Source: Alphaproteobacteria bacterium (GTDB taxonomy: Bacteria > Pseudomonadota > Alphaproteobacteria > Caulobacterales > Parvularculaceae). From it: DNA of 64,000 nucleotides. Shown piece by piece: positions 36,267 to 45,748 of this stretch. Location: positions 16,168-80,167 of the forward strand of contig WGLT01000016.1 in the NCBI GenBank assembly GCA_016125425.1, written 5' to 3'. Every line of letters starts with the position of its first letter. The stretch's first letter is position 1. Position numbers and translations under genes: made by a program. Under the pieces are notes generated by a model. The model was not told where the DNA came from. It did no database searches and worked only from the letters and a program-made list of their open reading frames with translations.

Positions 36267-37568
36267 ATGACCGCGGCGGGTCCCGAATTGATCCGTCGCG
36301 GCGGAAAAAGGCCGACGCCGCTTATGGGTTCGAACCAAGCCCGCTTGGAGACGGACGCCGACCGCGCCGACGCGCGCGCGCCGCAGTCGCCGGTTGCGGG
36401 TTTTCCCGGCCGGGACGATTTCGACCGCGACGTCTGGTGCGTGCTCGGCCTGCCGATCGACCGGATAGACCTCGCCGGCGCGGCGGCGGCGGTCGAGGAG
36501 GCTGTGCGGCTGCCGCGCCCGCTCAATATCGCCACTCCCAATGTCAACTGGCTGGTGCGAGCCCTCAAGGACAGGCAAGCGCGCCGTCTGGTGCTCGACG
36601 CCGACCTCTCGCTCGTCGACGGCGCGCCCTTGGTCGCGGCGGCGCGCCTTCTCGGCGCGCGGCTTATGGGCCGCGTGGCCGGCTCCGATTTGTTCGAGGC
36701 GCTGCGCGCGCGTCCCCGTCCGCCCGGTCGGCGGCTGCGCGTGTTCTTTTTGGGCGGCGAGGCGGGGACGGCCGAGAGGGCCGCAAAAGCCCTCGCCGAC
36801 GAGGGCGGTCTTGAGCCGGCGGGCTATCTCAATCCGGGTTTCGGCGATGTCGAGTCCATGAGCGGGGAGGACGTCATCGCCCGCATCAATGCGGCTTCGC
36901 CGGACTTTGTCGTGGTTTCCTTGGGCGCGGCGAAAGGCCAGGCCTGGATCGCGCGCAACAAGGACCGACTGACGGCGCCGGTGGCGTCTGCGCTGGGCGC
37001 CGTCGTTAATTTTGCTGCGGGAACCGTGCGCCGCGCGCCGCGCTGGGTGTCGCGGATCGGCTTCGAATGGGTCTGGCGCATCGGCGCCGAACCCGCCCTG
37101 TGGCGGCGCTACGCCTCGGACGGGGCGGCTCTGACGGCGATCGCGGCGAGCCGGCTTGTCCCGCAACTGCTCTGGGCGCGGCCCAGACGCCGGGGCGCGC
37201 CGGCTTCGGCGACGCTGGAGAACGGACCGGGCGGCGTCATTATCCGCCTGGCGGGCGATCTCGTCGCCGGCGATCTCGCCCCGGTGCGGACCGCCTTTCG
37301 CGCGGGCGCGGACGCGGACGGCGATGTCAGCCTGGATTTCTCTCGCGCGGCGGGCATGGATCCGGCGTTTCTGGGACAGGTCCTGATGCTCGAAAAGCGC
37401 CTCATTCGGCGCGGCGCTGCGCTGCGCGTCTTCGGGCTTTCTCCCGCCGGCCGCGCGCTGTTCAGGGCCAATGCGATGGATTATCCACTCGCTGATGAAA
37501 AGCCGTCCGCTGCGCGCCAGGACGTGACGAATTGCGGGAGAGCCGAGAAGATGCGAGGACAACAGTGA
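36267..37568 (+). CDS. WecG/TagA/CpsF-family glycosyltransferase fused to a STAS domain
   Basis: This 433-residue protein has a GT26 domain at about residues 60-290. NIATPNVNWLVRAL and VDGAPLVAAARL with the presumed catalytic Asp are present, but the usual PKQE reads AKGQ in SLGAAKGQAWI. A STAS domain follows at about 320-405, with the phospho-Ser position replaced (MDPAFLG, residues 364-370). GT26 enzymes transfer ManNAcA, ManNAc or similar sugars to lipid-linked acceptors. The start is uncertain; other in-frame ATGs lie at 36183 (inside an inverted repeat) and 36324. Confidence 0.85.
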   Translation: MTAAGPELIRRGGKRPTPLMGSNQARLETDADRADARAPQSPVAGFPGRDDFDRDVWCVLGLPIDRIDLAGAAAAVEEAVRLPRPLNIATPNVNWLVRALKDRQARRLVLDADLSLVDGAPLVAAARLLGARLMGRVAGSDLFEALRARPRPPGRRLRVFFLGGEAGTAERAAKALADEGGLEPAGYLNPGFGDVESMSGEDVIARINAASPDFVVVSLGAAKGQAWIARNKDRLTAPVASALGAVVNFAAGTVRRAPRWVSRIGFEWVWRIGAEPALWRRYASDGAALTAIAASRLVPQLLWARPRRRGAPASATLENGPGGVIIRLAGDLVAGDLAPVRTAFRAGADADGDVSLDFSRAAGMDPAFLGQVLMLEKRLIRRGAALRVFGLSPAGRALFRANAMDYPLADEKPSAARQDVTNCGRAEKMRGQQ

Positions 37569-37588
37569 GTATGCCGAGGGGAGACAAG

Positions 37589-40003
37589 ATGCCCAGTACC
37601 GATTTGAACGTCGCCGTGCGCCGTCCCTTGCGGCTGGTCCGCGCCGCCATTGTTCTTTGTTTCGTGGCCGCCGCCGCCTGCGCCTCGCCGCAGGAGCGCG
37701 TCGCCAAATACGCCGCAAGCGGCCAGAGCTATCTTGAAAAGGGCGATCTTGGGAAGGCGAAAATCCAGTTCCAGAACGCGCTTAAGATAGACGAAGAAAA
37801 CATTCCTTCTTTGCTTGGCCTCGCCGAAGTCGCCGAGCGTCAGCACGAATTCCAGACCATGGCGGGCATTCTCCAGCGCGTCGTCCGGCTCGATCCGAAG
37901 AATGTCGACGCCACGATCAAGCTCGGCAAACTCTATTTGATCGGGGGCGACCAGGCGACGGCCGTCGAACTCGCCGACAAGGCGCTCGCGCTTGCGCCCA
38001 ACAATCCCGAAGCGCTGTCGCTCAAAGCCGCGTTGCAGTTAAAGCTCGACGACGCCGCCGGCGCGACCGAATTCGCAAACAAGGCGCTCGCGCTCGATCC
38101 GACCAATATCGAGGCGGTGACGGTGATCGCGGCCGAACGCGCCAAGGCCGGCGATTCCGCGTCGGCGCTCGCGGCGATCGACAAGGTGCTCGCCGAGAAG
38201 CCGAAGACGGCCATCCTGCTGTTGCTGCGGATCCAGCTGCTCGAGAATCTCGACCGCAAGGCCGAGCTTCCGGCGGCCTATAAGAAACTGATCGAATTGT
38301 TCCCGGATCAGGCTCCCTATCGCCAGCTCTATGCGGCCTATCTGATGCGCCAGAATGATTTGACCGGCGCGCGCAATCAGTTCGAAGAAATCGTGAAGCT
38401 GACGCCGGGCGACACCGAGTCGATCCTCAATGTGGTTCGCGTCGATTACAAAATCGGCGGGGCCGACGCCGCCAAGAAAACCTTCCAGAAATATCTCGAA
38501 GCCTCGCCCAAAGACGACAAGCTGCAATTCGCCTACGGCGATTTTCTCCGTCAGCAGGATGACTATGCGGGCGCGGAGAAAGTCTACGCAGCGATCGTCG
38601 AGAAAAATGACAGCCAGGAGGCGGTGCTGCACGCCAAGAATGAAATCGCCGGGCTGCGCCTGCTGGAGGGAAAAAAGGACGAAGCTCGCGCCATCGTTGA
38701 TGAGATCCTGAAGGCGGACGCGCGGAACTCGGACGCTTTGATCAAGCTCGCCGGATTGCAGGTCGACGACAACAAACTCGACGACGCCATCGCCAATCTC
38801 AGAACTGTCCTCGCTGACAAACCGGATTCCGTGCAGGCGAAATTGATGATGGGCACTGCCTTCGAGAAGAAAGGCGACATCGATTATGCGACCGGCCAGA
38901 TGGCGCAGGCGGTGGAGACCAGCAAAAACAGCGTCACCGCGTCGCTCGTATTCGCAAAATTCCTGATGCGCCACAACGATCCGGGCCGGGCCGAACAGGT
39001 GCTGCGAGACTGTCTCGACAAGCATCCGGGCGATGTCGAAAGCCTGAAGCTTCTCGCATCGATCCAGCTCATGCAGCAAGACTGGCAGGGAGCGGAGGAA
39101 ACCGCCAAAGCGATCGAATCGGCGAATGCGCAGGACCCTTCGGTCAATCGTATTTTGGGCGCGGCTTACGCCGGGCTTGGCGATTACGGCGGGGCGATCG
39201 ACGCGCTGAAGAAAGCGAACGAAGAAACGCCTTTGTCGGGCCGGCCGCTCGCGGCGCTGGTGCGCATTTATCTCAAGGACGGCAAGGCCGCGGACGCCGA
39301 AAAGATGCTGCAAGGCATGATCGCGTCCGACGCGAAAAATTACGAGGCGATCGTTCTTCTCGCTCAGGTCTACAAAACGCAGAAGGATGAGGCGCAGTTC
39401 CGGTCGACCCTGAAACAGGCGATCGCGGCCGCGCCCGACCGGCTCGAAGCGGTCGAGATGCTCTATCGCGATTATATGATCAATAAGGATCCGGACGCGG
39501 CGAAACAGTTTCTCGACGATCAGCTTGCGTCCAAACCGGACAATGACGGCGTCAAGATTCTGAAGGCCGATTATTTCATCGCGACGAACAAGCCGGAGGA
39601 GGCGATGGCGCTCTATGCGGATGTGCTGACGCGCCGCCCGAACGATTTAATCGCCTCGAACAACTATGCGAGCCTTCTGAGCGAAACGAAGGACGACGAA
39701 GCGAGCCGCGCGAAGGCGCTTCAGGTGGCGAGCGTCCTCAAGGACGCCCAAAATCCGTATTTTGTCGATACTTACGGCTGGGCGCTCTATCGAACGGGCG
39801 ACTATGCGGGCGCCGTGAAGGCGCTTGAGAAGGCCTCGGCCGGCGCGCCCGCCATGGTTGAAATAACCTATCATCTCGGCGCAGCCTATGCGGCGGCGGG
39901 AGACAAAGAAAAAGCGCGCGCGGCGCTCCAGAAAGTCGTCCAAGCGGGCGATACGCCGTTTCTCGAGAAGGCGAAGGCTCTTCTGGCGAAGAACGGGCAA
40001 TGA
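37589..40003 (+). CDS. PrsT-like TPR-repeat lipoprotein of exopolysaccharide loci
   Basis: This 804-residue protein has a lipobox (FVAAAAC) after a hydrophobic signal and then tetratricopeptide repeats over almost its whole length (about 20 units such as GDLGKAKIQFQNALKIDEEN). This is the architecture of the PEP-CTERM/exosortase-associated TPR lipoprotein PrsT. A GAGGGGAG site directly precedes the chosen ATG. It probably scaffolds the export or polymerisation machinery in the periplasm (inference). No exosortase gene accompanies it here. Confidence 0.87.
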   Translation: MPSTDLNVAVRRPLRLVRAAIVLCFVAAAACASPQERVAKYAASGQSYLEKGDLGKAKIQFQNALKIDEENIPSLLGLAEVAERQHEFQTMAGILQRVVRLDPKNVDATIKLGKLYLIGGDQATAVELADKALALAPNNPEALSLKAALQLKLDDAAGATEFANKALALDPTNIEAVTVIAAERAKAGDSASALAAIDKVLAEKPKTAILLLLRIQLLENLDRKAELPAAYKKLIELFPDQAPYRQLYAAYLMRQNDLTGARNQFEEIVKLTPGDTESILNVVRVDYKIGGADAAKKTFQKYLEASPKDDKLQFAYGDFLRQQDDYAGAEKVYAAIVEKNDSQEAVLHAKNEIAGLRLLEGKKDEARAIVDEILKADARNSDALIKLAGLQVDDNKLDDAIANLRTVLADKPDSVQAKLMMGTAFEKKGDIDYATGQMAQAVETSKNSVTASLVFAKFLMRHNDPGRAEQVLRDCLDKHPGDVESLKLLASIQLMQQDWQGAEETAKAIESANAQDPSVNRILGAAYAGLGDYGGAIDALKKANEETPLSGRPLAALVRIYLKDGKAADAEKMLQGMIASDAKNYEAIVLLAQVYKTQKDEAQFRSTLKQAIAAAPDRLEAVEMLYRDYMINKDPDAAKQFLDDQLASKPDNDGVKILKADYFIATNKPEEAMALYADVLTRRPNDLIASNNYASLLSETKDDEASRAKALQVASVLKDAQNPYFVDTYGWALYRTGDYAGAVKALEKASAGAPAMVEITYHLGAAYAAAGDKEKARAALQKVVQAGDTPFLEKAKALLAKNGQ

Positions 40004-40129
40004 GGCGAGAACGATCAAACCCTGCGCTGTCCGGTTCCGCGACGCTTTTGAGACGGGATCGCGCGCAGGCGAGCGAGGGAACGGGCCGGCCGTAAGGCGC
40101 TATCCAGAGCAACGGCGCGGAAGCGAGAC

Positions 40130-42343
40130 ATGTACGAAGCATTCTTCGGGCTGAACGAAAAGCCGTTCTCCATCCAGCCGGATCCGTCTTTCCTGTATTG
40201 GGGGCGGAGCCACCGGCTCGCCTACGCCATGCTCGAATACGGCGTGCTCAATCACGCCGGCATTTCGGTTGTGACCGGCGAAGTCGGCTGCGGGAAGACG
40301 ACGCTGGTTCATCGCCTTCTCGACCAGCTCTCCGATACGCATTCGGTGGCGCTCTTGTCGAATATCCAGCAGGGGCGCGGCGATCTCTTGAGCTGGGTGC
40401 TGATGGGCTATGGCCAGCCCTTCGCCGGCAAGACGCATGTCGAGCTGTTCTCGCAGCTCCAGAATTTCTTCATCGACGAATATTCGAAAGGCCGGCGCGT
40501 CGTTCTCATCATAGACGAGGCGCAGAATCTTTCGATCGACATGCTTGAGGAGCTGCGTCTGTTGTCCAACATCAACGCCGGCAAGGATCAGCTTCTTCAG
40601 CTCATTCTCGTCGGACAGCCGCAGCTCAAGGACATTCTGAACCGCCCGGAGCTCCTGCAGCTCGCCCAGCGCGTCGGCTCCGATTTTCACCTGACCCCGC
40701 TCAGTCCGGTCGAGGTCGATGCGTATATCGATACGCGGCTGTCCATCGCCGGCGCGCGTCAGCGCATTTTCACCGAAGACGCCGTCGCGCTCATCGCCGA
40801 ACAATCTCGCGGCGTGCCGCGCGTCATCAACATCATCGCAGACACGGCCCTCGTTTACGCCTTCTCGGCGCAAGAGACGGTGGTCGACGCAGACACGATC
40901 CGGAACGTGATCAAAGACAAGGCCGAATACGGCGTGTTCGGGCTGCCTCGCGTCGACGCGCCGGCGCCTTCCGACGATGATGGCGGGCCGACGGCGTTCG
41001 TGCGGCGCGACCAAAGCGCGCGCGCGCCCGCCAAAAAAAAAGCGGCGCCACGTGAGCCGGCGATCGATGACGCGCCGCGCATGCCGCAAACCCCGCCGCG
41101 GCAGCGCGGACGGTCCATGACGCAAAGGGCGGCGGCGCTCGCGGCCGCTGCAGAGCCCGCCGTCGTCGCATCCTTCAGCCGCCCGACCAACGATCCGGCG
41201 CCGGCGCGCGCTGAAGAAGAGCAGATATTTGCGCGCGATCGGGTCGAGTCGCTTGAGGACTACCGCCGCGATGAAGCGGTGATGCGCGCGCCGGCGCATG
41301 AAGGGCCGCCGCAAGCCGATGCGCCCGAAACCTCCCATCTCGCCGGGCTTGTGATCATCGGCGGCGAGGGTTCGCCGCTCACCACCATCGCTTCGGCGGG
41401 CGGAGCGGCGCGCATCGTCTATGTCGCGCGTTCGCCGGACGATCGGGATCTCGACGCAGTGCGCGCGGCCGGCGCCGACGTCGTCGCCATCGCCGACCGG
41501 GCGCTTTCGCCGGGGCGGGCGCGCAACGCCGGCTACCGGCAATTGAAGCGCGCCATGCCGAATCTGTCTTATGTGCAATTCGTCGAAGCGGGCTTTGTCC
41601 TCGATCCGGCGTGGCTCGACGCCGCGATCGACTTCATGGAGCGCCGCCCCGAAGTCGCCGCCATAGAGGGGTTTGTCCGCGAGCGTTTTGCGAAGGGGTC
41701 GGCGTACAATGCGGCGGCCGAACGCGAACTCGAAAACGAGGAAGGCGAAATCCAATCCGCAGGATCCAACGCTTTCGTGCGCGCGGAGGCGTTTGAAGCC
41801 GCCGGCGGCTTCCGCGGCGATCTGCCGGTCAATGAAACGCGCGATCTTTGCGTGCGGCTGCGCCGCCGGGGCGGCCATATCTGGCGGCTCGACGGCTTGA
41901 TGGGCCAACGCGATTCCGGTCTCGACGGCTTCGGCGACTGGCTCGCCCACGCCGAACGCCTGGGCTACGAATATGCGCATGGCGCGGCCCTGCATGGCGC
42001 GCGGCCGGAGCGGCTATTCGCGCGCGAACAGGGGCGCGCGCGATTCTGGGGCGCGATCATGCCGCTGCTCATTGCGCTCGGCGCCGCAGGCGGCGGCCTG
42101 GGCGCCTACAGAATTTTGCCTTTTATCAATCCGTGGGCGGTCGCCGGCGTCGTTCTCGCCGCGGGCTTTTTTATCTATGTCACGCGCATATTCGTCATAG
42201 CCTGCCGACGCGGGCCCATGCGCGCGAGCTCCTGGGATTACGCATTCCTGACCACCGTCGGTCACTTCGCCGAAGTCCTCGGCGTCTGGCGATTCCATTT
42301 CGGCGGCGCAGAAGCGCGGCGCGCGAAGCGCCGCGCGGCATGA
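40130..42343 (+). CDS. ExeA-like AAA ATPase fused to a degenerate GT2 membrane domain
   Basis: This is a 737-residue fusion. Residues 1-280 form an ExeA/PEP-CTERM-locus type secretion ATPase: MYEAFFGLNEKPFSIQPDP opening, Walker A GEVGCGKTT (50-58), Walker B with Asp129-Glu130 and GVPRVINIIAD. A low-complexity linker spans about 285-400. Residues 402-640 align with the GT2 protein encoded at 44765-45748, but the DGD is replaced by Glu486-Ala-Gly488 and the acidic EDDE by NETRD (568-572), so it should not bind nucleotide sugar normally. Two transmembrane helices follow (about 641-695). It may act as a sugar- or lipid-sensing or scaffolding ATPase of the locus (inference). Confidence 0.85.
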   Translation: MYEAFFGLNEKPFSIQPDPSFLYWGRSHRLAYAMLEYGVLNHAGISVVTGEVGCGKTTLVHRLLDQLSDTHSVALLSNIQQGRGDLLSWVLMGYGQPFAGKTHVELFSQLQNFFIDEYSKGRRVVLIIDEAQNLSIDMLEELRLLSNINAGKDQLLQLILVGQPQLKDILNRPELLQLAQRVGSDFHLTPLSPVEVDAYIDTRLSIAGARQRIFTEDAVALIAEQSRGVPRVINIIADTALVYAFSAQETVVDADTIRNVIKDKAEYGVFGLPRVDAPAPSDDDGGPTAFVRRDQSARAPAKKKAAPREPAIDDAPRMPQTPPRQRGRSMTQRAAALAAAAEPAVVASFSRPTNDPAPARAEEEQIFARDRVESLEDYRRDEAVMRAPAHEGPPQADAPETSHLAGLVIIGGEGSPLTTIASAGGAARIVYVARSPDDRDLDAVRAAGADVVAIADRALSPGRARNAGYRQLKRAMPNLSYVQFVEAGFVLDPAWLDAAIDFMERRPEVAAIEGFVRERFAKGSAYNAAAERELENEEGEIQSAGSNAFVRAEAFEAAGGFRGDLPVNETRDLCVRLRRRGGHIWRLDGLMGQRDSGLDGFGDWLAHAERLGYEYAHGAALHGARPERLFAREQGRARFWGAIMPLLIALGAAGGGLGAYRILPFINPWAVAGVVLAAGFFIYVTRIFVIACRRGPMRASSWDYAFLTTVGHFAEVLGVWRFHFGGAEARRAKRRAA

Positions 42344-42369
42344 CCTGCGGGTGAAGGAATTCAACCCGA

Positions 42370-43581
42370 ATGAAGGTCGCATATCTTGTGAATCAGTATC
42401 CGGGCATCAGCCACACATTCGTGCGCCGGGAGATCGCCGCGCTCGAACGCGCGGGCCTTACCGTGCGCCGCTACGCCGTGCGCCCGTCCAGACAGGCGGT
42501 GATCGCAGACGAGGACAAGGCGGAAGCGTCCCGGACACGCTATATACTTCGTACGCCGATAATGCAGTTGGCGGGCGATATTCTGGCGTCGATCGCCGCC
42601 GCGCCGATTTCTTCGGCGCGCGCTTTCGCCCTCGCCGTGAAGCTGGGCTGGCGGTCGGAGGCGGGTCTTGCGCGCCACCTCGTCTATTTCGCCGAAGCGG
42701 CCGCGCTCGCTCGCTGGATGCGCCGCGAAAGACTCGCGCATGTGCATGCGCATTTCGGCACCAATTCGGCGAGCGTCGCCATGCTCGCCGCGCGGATCGG
42801 CGGCGCCGGGTTTTCAATGACCGTGCACGGGCCGGAGGAGTTCGACAAGCCAGGCCTTATTGGCCTGCCTGAGAAGATCAGGGCTTCCCGCTTCACCGCA
42901 GGCGTCTCGTGCTTCGGCATGAGCCAGCTTCGCCGCCTTGTGGGACCGGAATGCTGGGAGCGCATCAAGATCGTTCGCTGCGGGGTCGAAAAAACGTTTT
43001 ACGAAGGCCGCGAAACGCGCGCCCCGAGCGCCGATCAGTTTGTCTGCGTCGGACGGCTGTGCGAGCAGAAGGGCCAGTTGACCCTGGTCGAAGCCGCGGC
43101 GCTTTTGAAAGAGCGGGGCCGTCGGTTCGCGATAACGCTGGTCGGCGACGGCGAAATGCGCGGCGCCATCGAGGCGGCGATCGCCCGGCGCGGCGTCGCC
43201 GATCGCGTACGCATCGGCGGCTGGCGGACGCCGGACGAAGTGCGCGCATCCATTGAAGGCGCGCGCGCTCTCATTCTGCCGAGTTATGCGGAGGGCCTGC
43301 CGGTTTCGATCATGGAGGCGTTCTCCCTCGCACGGCCCGTCATCTCGACATATATTGCGGGCATTCCGGAGCTTGTCATTCCCGGCGAAAACGGGTGGCT
43401 GGTTCCGGCGGGCGACGCCGAAGCGCTGGCGAATGCGATCGCCGCCGCGCTCGATGCGCCGGACGCCGATATTCGCGCCAAAGGCGAGGCCGGCCGCGCC
43501 CGCGTCGCCGCGCAACACGATATCGACGCGATCGCGCGGGAGTTAAAGGCGCTGTTTGCGCCCTATGAGGCCGCCGCATGA
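42370..43581 (+). CDS. Glycosyltransferase family 4 (GT-B fold)
   Basis: This 403-residue cytosolic transferase has the N-terminal VNQYPGISHTFVRREI motif typical of exopolysaccharide GT4 enzymes, HAHFGTNSASVAML in the acceptor domain, and the nucleotide-sugar site with VGRLCEQKGQLTLVEA and the EGLPVSIMEA Glu-x7-Glu motif. It begins 26 bases after the ATPase-fusion gene and overlaps the next GT by four bases, so it is part of one long operon. The donor sugar cannot be told. Confidence 0.93.
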   Translation: MKVAYLVNQYPGISHTFVRREIAALERAGLTVRRYAVRPSRQAVIADEDKAEASRTRYILRTPIMQLAGDILASIAAAPISSARAFALAVKLGWRSEAGLARHLVYFAEAAALARWMRRERLAHVHAHFGTNSASVAMLAARIGGAGFSMTVHGPEEFDKPGLIGLPEKIRASRFTAGVSCFGMSQLRRLVGPECWERIKIVRCGVEKTFYEGRETRAPSADQFVCVGRLCEQKGQLTLVEAAALLKERGRRFAITLVGDGEMRGAIEAAIARRGVADRVRIGGWRTPDEVRASIEGARALILPSYAEGLPVSIMEAFSLARPVISTYIAGIPELVIPGENGWLVPAGDAEALANAIAAALDAPDADIRAKGEAGRARVAAQHDIDAIARELKALFAPYEAAA

Positions 43582-44768
43582 CGCCGCTTCTCGAAGCTCT
43601 CTTCGCAATTCCGGCGCTCGTTCTTTTCGCGCTGGCCGCTTTTTTCGCGCTTGAGGTGCTCGGCGCGCTGCTGCCGGCGCGGGCCGCCCCGCGGGGCGCC
43701 GCCGGGCGTGTCGCGGTGGTCGTCCCCGCGCATAATGAGGGCGGGCATATTCTGCCGACGCTCGCCGACATCAAGGCGCAATTGAAGGAGGGCGACAGGC
43801 TGATCGTCGTCGCCGACAATTGCGATGACGACACGGCGGAAGTGGCGATGCGGGCCGGCGCCGCCTGTCTCATTCGCAATAATCCGACGCTGCGGGGCAA
43901 GGGTTTCGCGCTCCAGTTCGCGCTCGACAAGCTGAGGGAGGATCCGCCCGATGTCGTCGTCTTTCTCGACGCCGACTGCCGGCTTGGCGAGGGCGCGCTC
44001 TCCAAAATCGCGGGCGCCGCGGCGGTTTCCGATCGCCCCGCCCAGGGACTTTATCTGATGCAGGCCGGCGAAGGCGCGCCGGCGAACAGGATGGTGGCCG
44101 AATTCGCCTGGCTGACGCTGAACCGGGTCAGGATGGCGGGGCTCTCGACCCTGTTCGATGTCTGCCGGCTCACCGGCTCCGGGCTGGCGCTGCCCTGGCG
44201 CATCGCCGAAGGTCTCGATCTCGCCTCGGCGGAAATCGTCGAAGACCTTGCGCTCACCGCGCAACTTGTGTCGGCGGGCGAAGCGCCGGTTTTCGTGCAG
44301 GATGCGACGATCACGAGTGAATTTCCGTATTCGGACGAAGGCGCGGTCAATCAGCATGCGCGATGGGAGCACGGATCGCTGCGTTTTGCGCTCAAGCGCG
44401 CGCCTGCGATGCTGGCCGACGCGGCGGGCGAAGCGGATATCCGAAAGGCTGCGGCGGCGATCGACATGATCATGCCGCCTTTGACGTTGTTCGCAGCCGC
44501 GCTCGTCGCGGCGACGGTCGCAAGCGCGCTGCTCCGCGCGCTCCGCATTGATCTGCCGCTGGAGCTTTGCCTGAGCGCGACCGGGCTTTTCGGCGCGGCG
44601 GCGCTCGTCTCCTGGATTGTCTTCGGCAGGCAGGCGCTGCCGCCTTCGGCTTTCGGCGCCGTATTCGGTTACGCCGCCGAAAAGGCGAAGGTCTATGGCG
44701 CGCGGGCCCGCGCGACGACGGCGGCCTGGACGCGCACCGACCGCGACGGGCCGGGAGCGGCGTCATGA
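43578..44768 (+). CDS. Membrane glycosyltransferase family 2
   Basis: This 396-residue protein has a first transmembrane helix (about residues 8-34), a GT-A domain with VVVPAHNEGG, the DXD-type LDADC, the catalytic EDLAL and the QHARWEHGS acceptor motif, and two to three C-terminal transmembrane helices. The QxxRW-like motif resembles processive synthases, although the spacing suits a single-addition or cellulose-synthase-like enzyme equally. It overlaps both neighbours by four bases. Confidence 0.91.
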   Translation: MTPLLEALFAIPALVLFALAAFFALEVLGALLPARAAPRGAAGRVAVVVPAHNEGGHILPTLADIKAQLKEGDRLIVVADNCDDDTAEVAMRAGAACLIRNNPTLRGKGFALQFALDKLREDPPDVVVFLDADCRLGEGALSKIAGAAAVSDRPAQGLYLMQAGEGAPANRMVAEFAWLTLNRVRMAGLSTLFDVCRLTGSGLALPWRIAEGLDLASAEIVEDLALTAQLVSAGEAPVFVQDATITSEFPYSDEGAVNQHARWEHGSLRFALKRAPAMLADAAGEADIRKAAAAIDMIMPPLTLFAAALVAATVASALLRALRIDLPLELCLSATGLFGAAALVSWIVFGRQALPPSAFGAVFGYAAEKAKVYGARARATTAAWTRTDRDGPGAAS

Positions 44769-45748
44769 CCGCCGACGCGGAAAGGCTCGGTTTTGTCGCG
44801 ATTGGCCGCAATGAAGGCGAGCGGCTGAAGCGCTGTCTCGACTCCTTGCCATGTGACGATCATCCGGTCGTTTACGTCGATTCCGGTTCGAGCGACGGCA
44901 GCGTCGAGGCGGCGCGCGCGTCGGGCGCGGTCGTCGTTGAACTGGATCCGTCGAAGCCGTTCACGGCCGCGCGCGCCCGCAATGAAGGCTTCAACCGTCT
45001 TCTGGAAATCGCGCCGCAAACTGAATTTGTGATGTTTATCGACGGCGATTGCGAACTGGCGCCTGGCTTCGCCGCAGCCGCGCTCGCCGCATTTGAGAAC
45101 GCGGCCGACATTGGCGTCGTCTCCGGGCGGTGCCGCGAACGCAATCGCGACGCGACGATCTACAATCGTCTTTGCGATCTCGAATGGGCGGGCCCCATCG
45201 GTGAAATCCGCGCAACGGGCGGCATTTTCATGATCCGCCGCGCTCTCTTTGAGCAAATCGGCGGCTTCGACCCCGCCATTATCGCCGCGGAGGACGACGA
45301 ACTTTGCATCCGCGCGCGCGAGGCCGGCGCGCGCATCTGGCGCGTCGGCGCGGATATGTGTTTTCACGACGCGGGAATGACGCGGTTCGGGCAATGGTGG
45401 CGGCGCGCGGTGCGCGCCGGTCACGCCTACGCCCAGCTCGGGGCGGTGCATGGCGGCTATTTCGCGCCGGAGCGCTGGCGCGCCATCGGCTGGGGCCTCG
45501 TCCTGCCGCTCGCGGCGCTGGCGGGCGTTCCCTTGACGGGCGGCTGGAGCCTCGCGGCGCTGCTGCTCTATCCGGCGTCTTTCATTCGCACTCGGAGAAA
45601 TCTTGTCCGGCAGGGCGCGACGCCGGATGACGCCGGACTTTCCGCGGCGTTCTTAACGCTTTCGAAATTTCCAAACCTCATCGGAATGGCGGATTACTGG
45701 CGCAAGCGCCTCTTTCGCCGCCATGTGGGGATCGTCGAGTACAAATGA
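44765..45748 (+). CDS. Glycosyltransferase family 2, intact paralogue of the fused domain at 40130
   Basis: This 327-residue enzyme has an intact GT-A site: VDSGSSDGS, DXD in FIDGDCE (Asp93 and Asp95) and an acidic EDDE (176-179). Its C-terminal part carries one or two hydrophobic segments (about 240-275). It aligns along its whole length with residues 402-737 of the ATPase fusion, including PSKPFTAARARNEGF against DRALSPGRARNAGY and the shared AFLT segment near the C-terminus. ATG overlaps the upstream stop. A longer open frame upstream is out of family. Confidence 0.91.
   Translation: MTADAERLGFVAIGRNEGERLKRCLDSLPCDDHPVVYVDSGSSDGSVEAARASGAVVVELDPSKPFTAARARNEGFNRLLEIAPQTEFVMFIDGDCELAPGFAAAALAAFENAADIGVVSGRCRERNRDATIYNRLCDLEWAGPIGEIRATGGIFMIRRALFEQIGGFDPAIIAAEDDELCIRAREAGARIWRVGADMCFHDAGMTRFGQWWRRAVRAGHAYAQLGAVHGGYFAPERWRAIGWGLVLPLAALAGVPLTGGWSLAALLLYPASFIRTRRNLVRQGATPDDAGLSAAFLTLSKFPNLIGMADYWRKRLFRRHVGIVEYK

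Noticed and set aside
40100..41995. A 631-codon minus-strand open frame
   Set aside because: It is a shadow of the ATPase-fusion gene, whose motifs are all in the other frame.
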